A DNA stretch of 64,000 bases from Longispora fulva. GTDB taxonomy: Bacteria; Actinomycetota; Actinomycetes; Mycobacteriales; Micromonosporaceae. Numbering within the stretch: position 1 is the first letter of the stretch; the number at the start of each line of letters is the position of its first letter. The position numbers and the translations under genes were made by a program. Where the stretch lies: NCBI RefSeq assembly GCF_015751905.1, contig NZ_JADOUF010000001.1, positions 7,626,001 through 7,690,000 on the forward strand, read 5' to 3'. This document shows, piece after piece, positions 50,281-59,081 of this stretch. The notes below the pieces were generated by a model. The model saw nothing but the letters and a program-made list of their open reading frames with translations. It was not told the DNA's origin and did not search any database.

Positions 50281-52500
50281 ATGCGCGCGACGCTTCTCGG
50301 GCTGACCGCCCTCGGGACGGTCCTCGCCCTGACCGGGGCAGCGGCCCCGGCCCCGGCCCTCGCCCCGGCCCCCGACTCGGCCTCGGCCTCGGTGCCCGCC
50401 GAGGTCCCGGCCTCCGTCTCCGGCCGTACCGTCGTCGGCCGGGGTCGCACCCTGACCGTCGCCGGCAGCGCCGAGCGCGTCCGGCTCGGCGCGGACGGCA
50501 CCTACCAGGTCAGCCGTGACCACGGCCGCACATGGAGCCGGACCCGGCCCCAGGCCCGGCTGATCCGGCTGCGCAACCGCGCGTTCGACCCGAAGGCCGG
50601 GGGCGCGTCCCTCGGCCGGCTCGCCGACGGCGGGGCCTACCTCGTGCAGCTCGCCGGTGCGCCGCTGGACAGCCAGCGCGCGGAGCTGACCCGGCTCGGC
50701 GTGCGGCTCGGCGCGTTCGTGCCCGACTTCGCGTACGTGGCCCGGATGGACCCGGCGACCCGGGCGAGGGTCGAGGCGCTGCCGTACGTGCGCTGGGTCG
50801 GCGGCTACGAGGCGGCCGACAAGTACGACCAGGACCCGCCGGCCGGCCGGTACGCGGTCACCACCGTCGAGCGGAGCACCGCGGACCAGGCCGATGTCGC
50901 CCGCCGGATCCGTGCCCTCGGGGGGACCGTGGCCGTGGTGTCCGCCAGTGGCCGGCTGGTCGAGGCGGACCTGACCCCGGCCCAGGTCGTGGAGCTGGCC
51001 CACCTCGGGGCGGTGCTCGCGCTCGACCCGGCCGGCGAGCCCGGTACCGACATGGACAAGGCCCGCGAGGACGGCGGCGCGAACGCCGTCGAGCGGGCCG
51101 GCGGGTACGCCGGGCAGGGCGTGCGCGGCGAGGTGATGGACGGCGGGCTGCGGGCCACCCACCAGGAGTTCGCGGCGCGGCCCCCGCTCGTGCACGGCGC
51201 GGGCGGTGGCGACCCCAGCCACGGCACGTCCACCTACGGCCAGATCTTCGCCTCCGGGGTCACCCCGCAGGCCCGGGGGATGCTGCCGCAGGGCCAGGGC
51301 GTGATCGCCCTCTACAACTCCGTCGACGACCGGTACGCGCACACCGCCGAGCTCGTCGACCCGGCCGGCCCCTACCGCGCCGTGTTCCAGAGCAACAGCT
51401 GGGGCGCCACCCAGACCACCCGCTACACCGCCCTCTCCGCGGCGCTGGACGGCGCGGTGTTCGACCACGACCTGCTCGTCTGCCAGTCGCAGAGCAACGC
51501 TGGCAACCGCAGCTCCCGGCCGGAGGCCTGGGCGAAGAACGTGGTGAGCGTCGGCGGCCAGTACCACTTCGACACCCTCGACCGGTCCGACGACCGGTGG
51601 GACGGCGGCGCGAGCGTCGGTCCCGCCTCCGACGGCCGGATCAAGCCGGACCTGTCCCACTACTTCGACGCGGTCTACACGACCTCGTCGGCGTCGGACA
51701 CCTCCTACACGCCGCACTTCGGCGGTACGTCGGCCGCGACCCCGATCACCTGCGGCTACTTCGGCCTGCTCTTCCAGATGTGGGCCGACGGGGTGTTCGC
51801 CGGAGCCCCGGGCCGCAACCGGGACGTGTTCGACGCCCGCCCGCACGCAGCCACGGCCAAGGCGCTCATGATCAACCAGGCCAACTCCTACGCCTTCACC
51901 GGCGAGAACGCCGACCTGACCCGGGTGCACCAGGGCTGGGGCTCGGCGAGCGTCGGCAACCTCTACGAGCAGGCCCGCGCCGGCGGCTGGCGGCTGCCGG
52001 TCCTGGTCGACGAGACGGACCTGTTGACGGTCGGGCAGCGCCGGGCCTATCCGGTCACGGTGGACGGCAGTCAGCCGTTGCGGGCCACGATGGCGTACAC
52101 CGATCCGGAGGGCTCGCCGTCGGCGTACCTGGCCCGGGTCAACGACCTGTCGCTACGGGTCACCGCCCCCGACGGCACGGTGTACTGGGGCAACAACGGG
52201 CTGCGGGCCGGCAACTGGTCCACGCCCGGCGGGGTGTCCGACTCCGTGGACACCGTCGAGAACGTCCTGGTCCAGAGCCCGGCACCGGGCACCTGGCTGG
52301 TGGAGGTGGTGGCGGACGAGGTCAACGTCGACGGCCACCGGGAGACGCCGGAGACCGACGCGGACTACGCGTTGGTGGTGACGACGCACCTGAGCCCGTC
52401 TCCGACCCCGACCCCGTCCGCGCCGCCCACGATGAGCCCGAGCCCGGATCCGACCACGCCCCCGAGCCCGCCGGAGACCCCGGCGGACCGGAGGTCCTAG
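50281..52500 (+). CDS. Secreted S8 (subtilisin-like) serine peptidase
   Basis: A 739-residue protease: signal peptide MRATLLGLTALGTVLALTGAAA, a pro-region of about 240 residues (AYLVQLAGAPLD, LGVRLGAFVPDFAYVARM), then the catalytic domain with Asp in EVMDGGLRATH (about 285), His in DPSHGTSTYG (about 313), oxyanion Asn in QSQSNAGNRS and Ser in FGGTSAATPITCG (about 482). A beta-sandwich domain follows, and the C-terminus is a Pro/Thr/Ser tail (PSPTPTPSAPPTMSPSPDP) typical of wall-spanning linkers. It starts 1 nt after hutI but is functionally unrelated to it. Confidence 0.88.
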   Translation: MRATLLGLTALGTVLALTGAAAPAPALAPAPDSASASVPAEVPASVSGRTVVGRGRTLTVAGSAERVRLGADGTYQVSRDHGRTWSRTRPQARLIRLRNRAFDPKAGGASLGRLADGGAYLVQLAGAPLDSQRAELTRLGVRLGAFVPDFAYVARMDPATRARVEALPYVRWVGGYEAADKYDQDPPAGRYAVTTVERSTADQADVARRIRALGGTVAVVSASGRLVEADLTPAQVVELAHLGAVLALDPAGEPGTDMDKAREDGGANAVERAGGYAGQGVRGEVMDGGLRATHQEFAARPPLVHGAGGGDPSHGTSTYGQIFASGVTPQARGMLPQGQGVIALYNSVDDRYAHTAELVDPAGPYRAVFQSNSWGATQTTRYTALSAALDGAVFDHDLLVCQSQSNAGNRSSRPEAWAKNVVSVGGQYHFDTLDRSDDRWDGGASVGPASDGRIKPDLSHYFDAVYTTSSASDTSYTPHFGGTSAATPITCGYFGLLFQMWADGVFAGAPGRNRDVFDARPHAATAKALMINQANSYAFTGENADLTRVHQGWGSASVGNLYEQARAGGWRLPVLVDETDLLTVGQRRAYPVTVDGSQPLRATMAYTDPEGSPSAYLARVNDLSLRVTAPDGTVYWGNNGLRAGNWSTPGGVSDSVDTVENVLVQSPAPGTWLVEVVADEVNVDGHRETPETDADYALVVTTHLSPSPTPTPSAPPTMSPSPDPTTPPSPPETPADRRS

Positions 52501-52859
52501 TCCCCGGCGGAGAAGACCCGCCCGAACACGTCCGCCGCCGCCGGCGACAACCCCGACCGGGCCCCGGTGTCCCCGGAGATCCCCAGATCCCGGGCCGCCT
52601 CCAGGTGCATCTCCGCACGCTCCAGATCCACCGGCAGCCCCGCGCCCCGCAGGTAGTCGACCCCCAGCGCGAAGTGCTCGCCGCCCACCACGTCCTCGTG
52701 GTCGCGCAGCGGCCCTTCCAGCAGGTCGTCGATCAGCCCGTCGGCGGCCACGTGCCCGAAGTCGCGCGCGACCTGCAGCCAGCGGTAGGCGAGCGGGTCC
52801 GAGAGCTTGGCCAGCTCCCCGAGATCGCCCCGGCGGGCCAGCTCCACAAAGTCGGTCAT
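52497..52859 (-). CDS. Hypothetical protein, Sel1/TPR-like helices
   Basis: A 120-residue acidic protein made of helical pairs (MTDFVELARRGDLGELAKL, LAYRWLQVARDFGH, FALGVDYLRGAGLPVDLERA, AEMHLEAARDLG), reminiscent of Sel1-type repeats. Function unknown. Its TAG stop and that of the convergent subtilase share the palindrome CTAG (52497..52500). TAGCGT lies 7 nt before its ATG. Confidence 0.7.
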   Translation of the reverse strand: MTDFVELARRGDLGELAKLSDPLAYRWLQVARDFGHVAADGLIDDLLEGPLRDHEDVVGGEHFALGVDYLRGAGLPVDLERAEMHLEAARDLGISGDTGARSGLSPAAADVFGRVFSAGD

Positions 52860-52866
52860 GATCGCG

Positions 52867-52872
52867 ACGCTA
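52867..52872 (-). promoter_or_regulatory. Leaderless-type -10 box (TAGCGT)
   Basis: On the minus strand TAGCGT is followed by CGCGATC and the ATG at 52859. Confidence 0.5.
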
Positions 52873-52901
52873 GCGGGCGGATTGTTGTTCGGACAAGGGT
52901 T

Positions 52902-54275
52902 TCACAGCACGAGACTCAGCACACCGGCCATGGTGAACCCGACCAGCGAAAGGATCGTCTCGAGCACCGTCCACGTGCGCAGGGTGTCCTTGACGGACAT
53001 GTTGAAGTACCGCGACACGATCCAGAAGCCGCCGTCGTTGACGTGCGAGGCGATGATCGAACCGGCGGCGATCGCGCAGGCCACCAGGGCGATCCGGGGC
53101 TGGCTGAGCCCGTCGGCGGCCACCAGCGGGGCGACGATGCCGCCGGTGGTCACGATCGCGACGGTCGCCGAGCCCTGGGCGACCCGCAGGCCGCAGCTGA
53201 TCAGGTAGGCCAGCACCAGGGTCGGCAGGCCGGCCGACTTGAGGGTGCCGGCGAGCGCGGCGCCCACCCCGGTCGCGGAGATCACCTTGCCGAAGAACGC
53301 GCCGGCCCCGACCACGAGCAGGATCATGCCGATGGGCTTGAGGGAGGCGCCGGTGAGGGCGGCGAGCTGCGTACCCGTCATGCCGCGCCGCAGCCCGAGC
53401 AGCCAGAACGCGAGCAGCACGGCGATGGTCAGCGCGATCGACGGGTTGCCGAGGAACGTCAGGTACGGCGTGACGGCGGCGCGAGGGGCCCACACGGTGC
53501 TGAAGGTCGCCCCGAGGATGAGCAGCAGAGGGGTGCCGATGATGGCCCCCACCAGCCCCAGTGACACCGGCCGGTGGTCGCTCTCCTCGACGACGAAGTC
53601 GGCCGGCACCTCGATCCGCACCCGCTTGCCGATCCACATCGGCCACAGGATCCCGGCGACCGCGAACGCCGGCAGCCCGCACGCCAGCCCCATCACGATG
53701 ATCCAGCCCATGTCGACCCCGAGCAGCCCGGCGATCGCGACCGGCCCCGGGTGCGGCGGCAGGAACGCGTGCGTCATGGACAGGCCGGCGAGCAGCGGGA
53801 GGGCGTAGAGGACCAGGGAACGGCCGCCCCGGCGGGCGGCCACGTAGACCAGCGGCGCGAGGACGAAGATCCCGATGTCGAAGAACACCGGGATGCCGAA
53901 GATCAGGCCTGCGAGGCCCATGGCGACGGGCGCGCCCCGTTCCCCGAACGTCGACAGCAGCCGCCGGGTGAGCGCCTCCGCCCCGCCGGACGCCTCCAGG
54001 ATCGCGCCGAGCACGGTGCCCAGCCCGATGATGACGGCGATGTGGCCGAGGATGCCGCCGAACCCGGTCTCCAGGATCGAGTCGCCGGACTTCAGGGCCG
54101 TGCCGACCAGTCTGCCCACCGGCAGTCCGGCGGCGAGCCCGAGGACCAGGCCGGAGATGAGCAGCGCGATGAACGGTTCGAGCTTCACCCGGATGATGAG
54201 GACGAGCAGGACGGCGATGGCCAGCCCGCAGAGCACGAGAAGACCGCCGGTCTCCTTCTGCAGCCAGTGGATCAA
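52902..54275 (-). CDS. GntP-family permease (gluconate/D-serine type)
   Basis: A 457-residue permease with about 12-14 TM helices. GntP blocks: FGGILGHIAVIIGLGTVLGA, GIPVFFDIGIFVLAPLVYVAA, THAFLPPHPGPVA and CAIAAGSIIASHVNDGGFWIVSRYF. The family imports gluconate and related acids, but also D-serine (DsdX). Directly downstream of a deacylase and D-serine dehydratase-like pair, a D-amino-acid role is favoured; the nearby 2-keto-3-deoxygluconate kinase-like gene keeps a sugar-acid role open. TTG start. Confidence 0.88.
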   Translation of the reverse strand: MIHWLQKETGGLLVLCGLAIAVLLVLIIRVKLEPFIALLISGLVLGLAAGLPVGRLVGTALKSGDSILETGFGGILGHIAVIIGLGTVLGAILEASGGAEALTRRLLSTFGERGAPVAMGLAGLIFGIPVFFDIGIFVLAPLVYVAARRGGRSLVLYALPLLAGLSMTHAFLPPHPGPVAIAGLLGVDMGWIIVMGLACGLPAFAVAGILWPMWIGKRVRIEVPADFVVEESDHRPVSLGLVGAIIGTPLLLILGATFSTVWAPRAAVTPYLTFLGNPSIALTIAVLLAFWLLGLRRGMTGTQLAALTGASLKPIGMILLVVGAGAFFGKVISATGVGAALAGTLKSAGLPTLVLAYLISCGLRVAQGSATVAIVTTGGIVAPLVAADGLSQPRIALVACAIAAGSIIASHVNDGGFWIVSRYFNMSVKDTLRTWTVLETILSLVGFTMAGVLSLVL

Positions 54276-54302
54276 GGGGTACCTCCGAGGGGTGGGGGTC
54301 TG

Positions 54303-55862
54303 TCAGGCGGTGGAACTCTCCGTGCCCCGGTCGCCCCGGCGCAGGGCCCGGCCCGGCAGCGCCCCGGTCGGCCGGCCGTCGGCGAGCACGGCGACGCCGT
54401 TGACGTACACGTGCGCGATGCCCTTCGCCGCTCTTCTCGGCTCCTCGAAGGTGGCGGTGTCACTGATTCGCGCGGGGTCGAAGACGACGAGGTCCGCGTG
54501 GTACCCGACGTGGACCTGCCCCCGGTGCACCAGCCGCAGCCGGCGCGCCGGCCGACCGGTCATGTGCGCCACGCACTCCTCCAGGGACAGCACGCCCAGC
54601 TCGCGCACGTAGTGCCCGAGGTAGCGGGGGAACGTGCCCCAGGCGCGCGGGTGCGGCCGGTCCCCGACGAGCAGCCCGTCGGAGCCGACGGTGTGCGCCG
54701 GGTGCCGCATGATCGCCCGGACGTTCTCCTCGTGCCCGACGTGCTGCAGGATCGTGGTGCCCAGCCCGTCGCGGACCAGCAGGTCGAGGAAGGCGTCGGT
54801 GTCCGGCACCCGGGTGCCGACCAGGTGGGCGAGGTCCGGGTCGCGGACCCCGGCGATCTGGATCGTTTCCCAGTCGGTGACGACGCCGTGGCAGCCGTCG
54901 GAGCCCTCGACCTCCATCGCGTACCGGATCCGCTCGCGCACCCCCGGGTCGGTCAGCCGCTCCAGCGTCGCCGCCGGCCCGCCCTCCGCCGCCCAGCTCG
55001 GCAGCAGTGCCGCGAGGGTGGTCGAGCCGGGCAGATAGGGGTAGGAGTCGAGGCTGATGTCGACGCCGGCCCGGTCGATCAGGTCCAGCAGCTCGGCGGC
55101 CCGGCCTCGGTTCACGCCGAAGTTCATCGTGGCGTGCGCGAGGTGCAGGGCGCAGCCCGACTGCCGGGAGATCTCGATCATCTCGGCGTAGCCCTCCAGG
55201 GCGCCCTTGCCGTACGAGCGTTGGTGGGGCGCGTGGAACCCGTGGTAGGAGGCGACCACCTGGCAGAGGGCGACGAGTTCGGCGGTGTCGGCGTACATGC
55301 CCGGCACGTACGTCAGGCCGCTGGACATGCCGACCGCGCCCTCCTCCAGGCCCCGGGAGAGGATGGCGCGCATCCGGTCCAGCTCGGCCGTCGTCGGTGG
55401 CCGGTTCTCCCAGCCGGTGACCATGGCCCGCACCGAGCCGTGCGGCACCAGGTAGCAGGCGTTGACCGCGATGCCCTCGTCGAGCCGGTCCAGGTACTCC
55501 CCGACGCTCCGCCACGACCAGTCGAAGCCCTCGGGGTCGCCGTTCCAGCCGGCGATCTGCTGGCGGAGCAGCGGGAGGGTGGTGTCGTCGACCGGGGCGT
55601 AGGACAGCCCGTCCTGGCCCAGCACCTCGCAGGTCACGCCCTGGCTGATCTTCGCGACGTGGCTGGGTTCGAGGAGCAGACGCAGGTCGGAGTGTGCGTG
55701 CATGTCGATGAACCCGGGCGCCAGCACCAGGCCGGACGCGTCGATCCCGTCGCCGCCGATGTCGCCGATCTGGGTGATCAGGCCGCTGGTGACCCGCACG
55801 TCGGCCCGGTACCCGGGCGCACCTGTGCCGTCGATGACCGTGGCGTCGCGGAAGACGACCAT
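54303..55862 (-). CDS. N-acyl-D-amino-acid deacylase (D-aminoacylase)
   Basis: A 519-residue amidohydrolase. Zinc HxH is in GFIDMHAHSDLRL; the bridging Cys is in VTCEVLGQDGLSYAP; further ligands are in HAPHQRSYGKG and LHLAHATM; the catalytic Asp is in TVGSDGLLVGD. It releases the D-amino acid from N-acyl-D-amino acids. ATG at 55862 overlaps the stop of the upstream PLP enzyme (TGATG), so both are coupled: deacylation and then deamination. Confidence 0.9.
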   Translation of the reverse strand: MVVFRDATVIDGTGAPGYRADVRVTSGLITQIGDIGGDGIDASGLVLAPGFIDMHAHSDLRLLLEPSHVAKISQGVTCEVLGQDGLSYAPVDDTTLPLLRQQIAGWNGDPEGFDWSWRSVGEYLDRLDEGIAVNACYLVPHGSVRAMVTGWENRPPTTAELDRMRAILSRGLEEGAVGMSSGLTYVPGMYADTAELVALCQVVASYHGFHAPHQRSYGKGALEGYAEMIEISRQSGCALHLAHATMNFGVNRGRAAELLDLIDRAGVDISLDSYPYLPGSTTLAALLPSWAAEGGPAATLERLTDPGVRERIRYAMEVEGSDGCHGVVTDWETIQIAGVRDPDLAHLVGTRVPDTDAFLDLLVRDGLGTTILQHVGHEENVRAIMRHPAHTVGSDGLLVGDRPHPRAWGTFPRYLGHYVRELGVLSLEECVAHMTGRPARRLRLVHRGQVHVGYHADLVVFDPARISDTATFEEPRRAAKGIAHVYVNGVAVLADGRPTGALPGRALRRGDRGTESSTA

Positions 55863-57100
55863 CAGAAGAACGTCCGGACCAGGTCGACGACCGTGCCGTC
55901 GGCGTCGAGCACCGGGATCAGGGTCCACTTGTCGAACATCGTGCACGGGTGCGACAGGCCGAGCCGGACCACGTCGCCCACCATGAGGTCCGTGCCGGCC
56001 GGCAGTCGGAGGAACGCGTGCTGGTCGTTGAGCGCCGACACGTGCGCGCCGGGCAGGTCCAGAGGGACCGGCAGCCCCTCGTCGTACGGCAGGTCCCGCT
56101 TGCCGCCGTCCAGCAGCGCCAGGCCCGGCTCGGGCCGCGACACCACCCGGGCCCAGCCCCGCACCGCCGGTCGGAACCCGTCGCCGCCCCACCGGGTGAG
56201 CGGCGAGACCCCCTTGAGGAACACGTCGTCGTGCCCGATGTACGCCCCGGCGCGCAGGATCACCGTCACGCCCAGCGAGGTCATCGGCCCGAGCAGGTCG
56301 CCGACCTGGTCGAAGTACGCGCTGCCGCCGGCCGTCACCACCTGCGCGTCGACCGCGAGCGCGAACCGGCCGATCCGCTTGAGGTAGGCGTCGACGGCGG
56401 CCAGGCCCTCGGCGGAGGCGTCGTGGGCGAGCGCGCCCTCGTAGCCGGCGACCCCGACGAGGCGCAGGGCGGGGCTGCGCCGGACGGCCTGGGCGACGGC
56501 GACGGCCTCCTCGTCGTCCCGGCACCCGGTCCGGCCGCCGGGCGCGCCGAGTTCGACGCAGACGTCCACCTTGCGACTGGCGCCCGTCAGGCCCTCGGTC
56601 ATCAGGGCCACGGTGCGCACCGAGTCCACCCACGACACGAACTCGAATTCCGGGTCCGCGTCGAGCTCCGCGCCCAGCCAGCGCAGCGCCACCGGGTCCA
56701 CCAGGGCGTTGGCCAGCATGATCCGCCGGACCCCGAACGCCCGGCCGACCCGCAACTGGGCCGCGTTGGCGAGGGTGATGCCCCACGCGCCGGCGTCGAG
56801 CTGCCGCTTCCACAGCGCCGGGGCCATCGTGGTCTTGCCGTGCGGGGCGTGCGCCAGGCCGGCCCGGGCGCACCAGCCGGCCATGGTGGACACGTTGTGG
56901 TCGAGCGCGTCGGCGTCGATGGTCAGCAGCGGGGTGCCGAGGGCTGTGCGGTGCGGCTTCGTCGCCGCGTACTCCCCGACGGTGCTGCCCCACGCGTCGG
57001 CGGGGACGGCCTTGAACCGCCAGTCGAGCCGCTCGTCGCGCAGCCTGTCCACCGCTGACCCGTCGATCACGGCCACCACCTCCGTCAGTCCGGCATTCAC
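55862..57100 (-). CDS. D-serine dehydratase-like PLP enzyme (fold type III)
   Basis: A 412-residue member of the alanine racemase N-terminal/D-threonine aldolase group. The PLP Lys is in HAPHGKTTMAPALW. The C-terminal metal site HxC is in LSHPCTMFDKW, as in zinc-dependent eukaryotic-type D-serine dehydratase (DSD1), which turns D-serine into pyruvate and ammonia through aminoacrylate. A D-threonine aldolase role is possible but the HPC motif favours dehydratase. GTG start; divergent from the sugar kinase across an IclR-type operator. Confidence 0.85.
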   Translation of the reverse strand: MNAGLTEVVAVIDGSAVDRLRDERLDWRFKAVPADAWGSTVGEYAATKPHRTALGTPLLTIDADALDHNVSTMAGWCARAGLAHAPHGKTTMAPALWKRQLDAGAWGITLANAAQLRVGRAFGVRRIMLANALVDPVALRWLGAELDADPEFEFVSWVDSVRTVALMTEGLTGASRKVDVCVELGAPGGRTGCRDDEEAVAVAQAVRRSPALRLVGVAGYEGALAHDASAEGLAAVDAYLKRIGRFALAVDAQVVTAGGSAYFDQVGDLLGPMTSLGVTVILRAGAYIGHDDVFLKGVSPLTRWGGDGFRPAVRGWARVVSRPEPGLALLDGGKRDLPYDEGLPVPLDLPGAHVSALNDQHAFLRLPAGTDLMVGDVVRLGLSHPCTMFDKWTLIPVLDADGTVVDLVRTFF

Positions 57101-57138
57101 ACCTGCACTCCACAGCGCCGTACGCTTCTGACCTGCTA

Positions 57139-57165
57139 CGTTGCGTATAATGCAACGTTCGTTGC
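57139..57165. promoter_or_regulatory. IclR-type operator with embedded TATAAT
   Basis: CGTTGC-GTATAAT-GCAACG (57139..57157) has perfect 6-bp arms, and a third half-site CGTTGC follows at 57160..57165. TATAAT at 57146..57151 would be a plus-strand -10. It lies in the 125-nt divergent region between the dehydratase-like gene and the kinase-iclR-ridA operon, fitting repression of both by the IclR protein. Confidence 0.7.
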
Positions 57166-57225
57166 GGATAACGCTAGAGTCGTTGTAGCATCACCCTGAC
57201 CAGGTGGGCAAGACAAAGGGGTCCG

Positions 57226-58338
57226 ATGAACAAGCTGGCCGTCTGTCTGGGCGAGTCGATGGCGGTTCTGGTTCCGGAGAGTCCCGGCCCCCTGGACGAG
57301 GTCGAGACGTTCCGGCGTGGCATCGGCGGCGCCGAGTCCAACGTCGCCCGGGGCCTGGCGGCGCTCGGCACCCGGACGGCCTGGCTCAGCCGGGTCGGCG
57401 ACGACGGATTCGGCCGGCACCTGGTCGGGGCGCTGCGCGCCGACGGCGTGGACGTCTCCGGCGTCGAGACCGACCCCGACCGCCCCACCGGGCTCTACGT
57501 CAAGGAGATCGGCGCGGGCCCACCGCACGACCTGCCCGTCGGCCGCAGCCGCCTGCACTACTACCGGGCCGGCTCGGCGGCGTCGGCCATGGGCCCGGAG
57601 TTCGTCGACCGGCCGGCCGTGGCCGCCCTGCTCGCCGAGGCCGACATGCTGCACCTGTCGGGCATCACGGCGGCGCTCTCCGACAGTTGCCTGGCGTTGG
57701 TGCACCATCTCATGATCGGCCGTCGGGCCGGTCAGGTGGTGAGTTTTGACCTGAACTGGCGGCCGGCCCTCTGGCGGGACTACGACCCGGCCGTCCTCCG
57801 CCCGCTGCTCGACGCCGCGGACGTCGTGCTCCTCGGCGCGGACGAGGCCCTGGCGGCGTTCGGTGTGAACACCCCGGACAAGCTGCGCGAGCTGCTGCCC
57901 TCGCCGCGGTCCCTCGTGATCAAGGACGGGGCGCTGCGGGCCACGACGGTCGACCGGCAGGGCGGCTGCGTGACCGAGCCGGCCCTTGCGGTGGACGTGG
58001 TCGACGCGGTGGGCGCCGGCGACGCGTTCGCCGCCGGCTACCTGACCGGCGTGCTTCGCGATCTGGACGAGCCGCGCCGGCTGCGCCTCGGCCACCTGAC
58101 GGCCGCCGCGACCCTGGTCGTGACGGGCGACCACGGCCAGCCGCTGGGCCTCGACGCCCTCCTCGACGCGACCCCCGAGGAGTGGGCGGCCACCCGGATC
58201 AGCCCGACGAAGGCCCCGACGCGGGCCGCGGCCCCCGGCCGGCTTCCGGGCCCTGCCGGCCCCGCGCCCGACGGCCCCACGCCCGATCCGGCCGCGCCCG
58301 CCGCGGCACGCCCCGACCATCGCCAGGACGAGGCATGA
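57226..58338 (+). CDS. PfkB-family sugar kinase (2-keto-3-deoxygluconate kinase-like)
   Basis: A 370-residue ribokinase-fold kinase. N-terminal sugar site FRRGIGGAESNVARGLAALG, the RLHYYRAGSAASAM block typical of KDG kinases, SFDLNWRPALW and the catalytic VDAVGAGDAFAAGYL. The last 50 residues are a Pro/Ala-rich tail without homology. AAAGGGG precedes the ATG. It is first in an operon with the IclR gene and ridA. Why a sugar-acid kinase is coregulated with D-amino-acid enzymes is not obvious. Confidence 0.87.
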   Translation: MNKLAVCLGESMAVLVPESPGPLDEVETFRRGIGGAESNVARGLAALGTRTAWLSRVGDDGFGRHLVGALRADGVDVSGVETDPDRPTGLYVKEIGAGPPHDLPVGRSRLHYYRAGSAASAMGPEFVDRPAVAALLAEADMLHLSGITAALSDSCLALVHHLMIGRRAGQVVSFDLNWRPALWRDYDPAVLRPLLDAADVVLLGADEALAAFGVNTPDKLRELLPSPRSLVIKDGALRATTVDRQGGCVTEPALAVDVVDAVGAGDAFAAGYLTGVLRDLDEPRRLRLGHLTAAATLVVTGDHGQPLGLDALLDATPEEWAATRISPTKAPTRAAAPGRLPGPAGPAPDGPTPDPAAPAAARPDHRQDEA

Positions 58339-59081
58339 GCCAGAGCCTCTCCCGGGCGCTCAAACTCCTCGTCGAGCTGGGCCGCCAACCCTGCTCCCTC
58401 GACGACGCCGCCCGGGTCCTCGACGTGCACAAGACCACGGCCCTGCGCCTCCTGCGCACCCTGGAGGAGGAACGCTTCGTCCACCGCGACCCGTCCTTCC
58501 GCTACCACCTGGGCTCCCAGTTCTTCGCCCTGGCCACCACGGCCCTCGACCAGCGCCAGGTCCGCGGCGCGGCGGGCCGGCACCTCACGGCCCTGAGCGC
58601 GGCCACCGGCCAGACGGTGCACCTCGCCGGCTACGAGGACGGCCACGTCATCTACTGGGACAAGCGCGACTCCGCCCACACGGTCCGGATGTACTCGCGG
58701 ATCGGCCTCCCCGCCAGCCCGCACACGGCCGCGGTCGCGAAGGTGCTGCTCGCGGGCCTGGACGAGCCGGAGCGCCGCCGGGTCGTGGAGGGCATCACCT
58801 TCACGCGGCACACCCCCCGCACCCTGACCGGCCCGGCCGAGCTGCTGGCCGAGCTGCGCACCGTCGCCGAGCAGGGCTACGCCGTCGACCACGGCGAGCA
58901 CGAGGCCTTCATGAACTGTGTGGCCGCCCCGGTCCGGGGCGCCGGCGGCCGGGTGACCGCCGCCGTCTCGATCTCGGTGCCGGACTTCGTACTCGACTAC
59001 GACGGGGTCCTCGCACTGGTGCCGGACCTGCTCGGGACCGCCCGGGCGATTTCGATCGACTGTGGATGGAGCGCACCATGA
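58335..59081 (+). CDS. IclR-family transcriptional regulator
   Basis: A 248-residue IclR protein: winged helix (SLSRALKLLVELGRQPCSLDDAARVLDVHKTTALRLLRTLEEERFV) and effector-binding domain (TVHLAGYEDGHVIYWDKRD, HEAFMNCVAAPVRGAGGRVTAAVSISVP). It lies between the kinase and ridA genes with ATGA overlaps on both sides. Its likely operator is the CGTTGC/GCAACG palindrome at 57139. Confidence 0.92.
   Translation: MSQSLSRALKLLVELGRQPCSLDDAARVLDVHKTTALRLLRTLEEERFVHRDPSFRYHLGSQFFALATTALDQRQVRGAAGRHLTALSAATGQTVHLAGYEDGHVIYWDKRDSAHTVRMYSRIGLPASPHTAAVAKVLLAGLDEPERRRVVEGITFTRHTPRTLTGPAELLAELRTVAEQGYAVDHGEHEAFMNCVAAPVRGAGGRVTAAVSISVPDFVLDYDGVLALVPDLLGTARAISIDCGWSAP

Noticed and set aside
53574-56387. Long plus-strand frame across the GntP, deacylase and PLP-enzyme genes
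   Set aside because: It spans three recognised minus-strand genes, has shadow composition and no domain; the minus-strand frames show conserved motifs and overlapping starts and stops.
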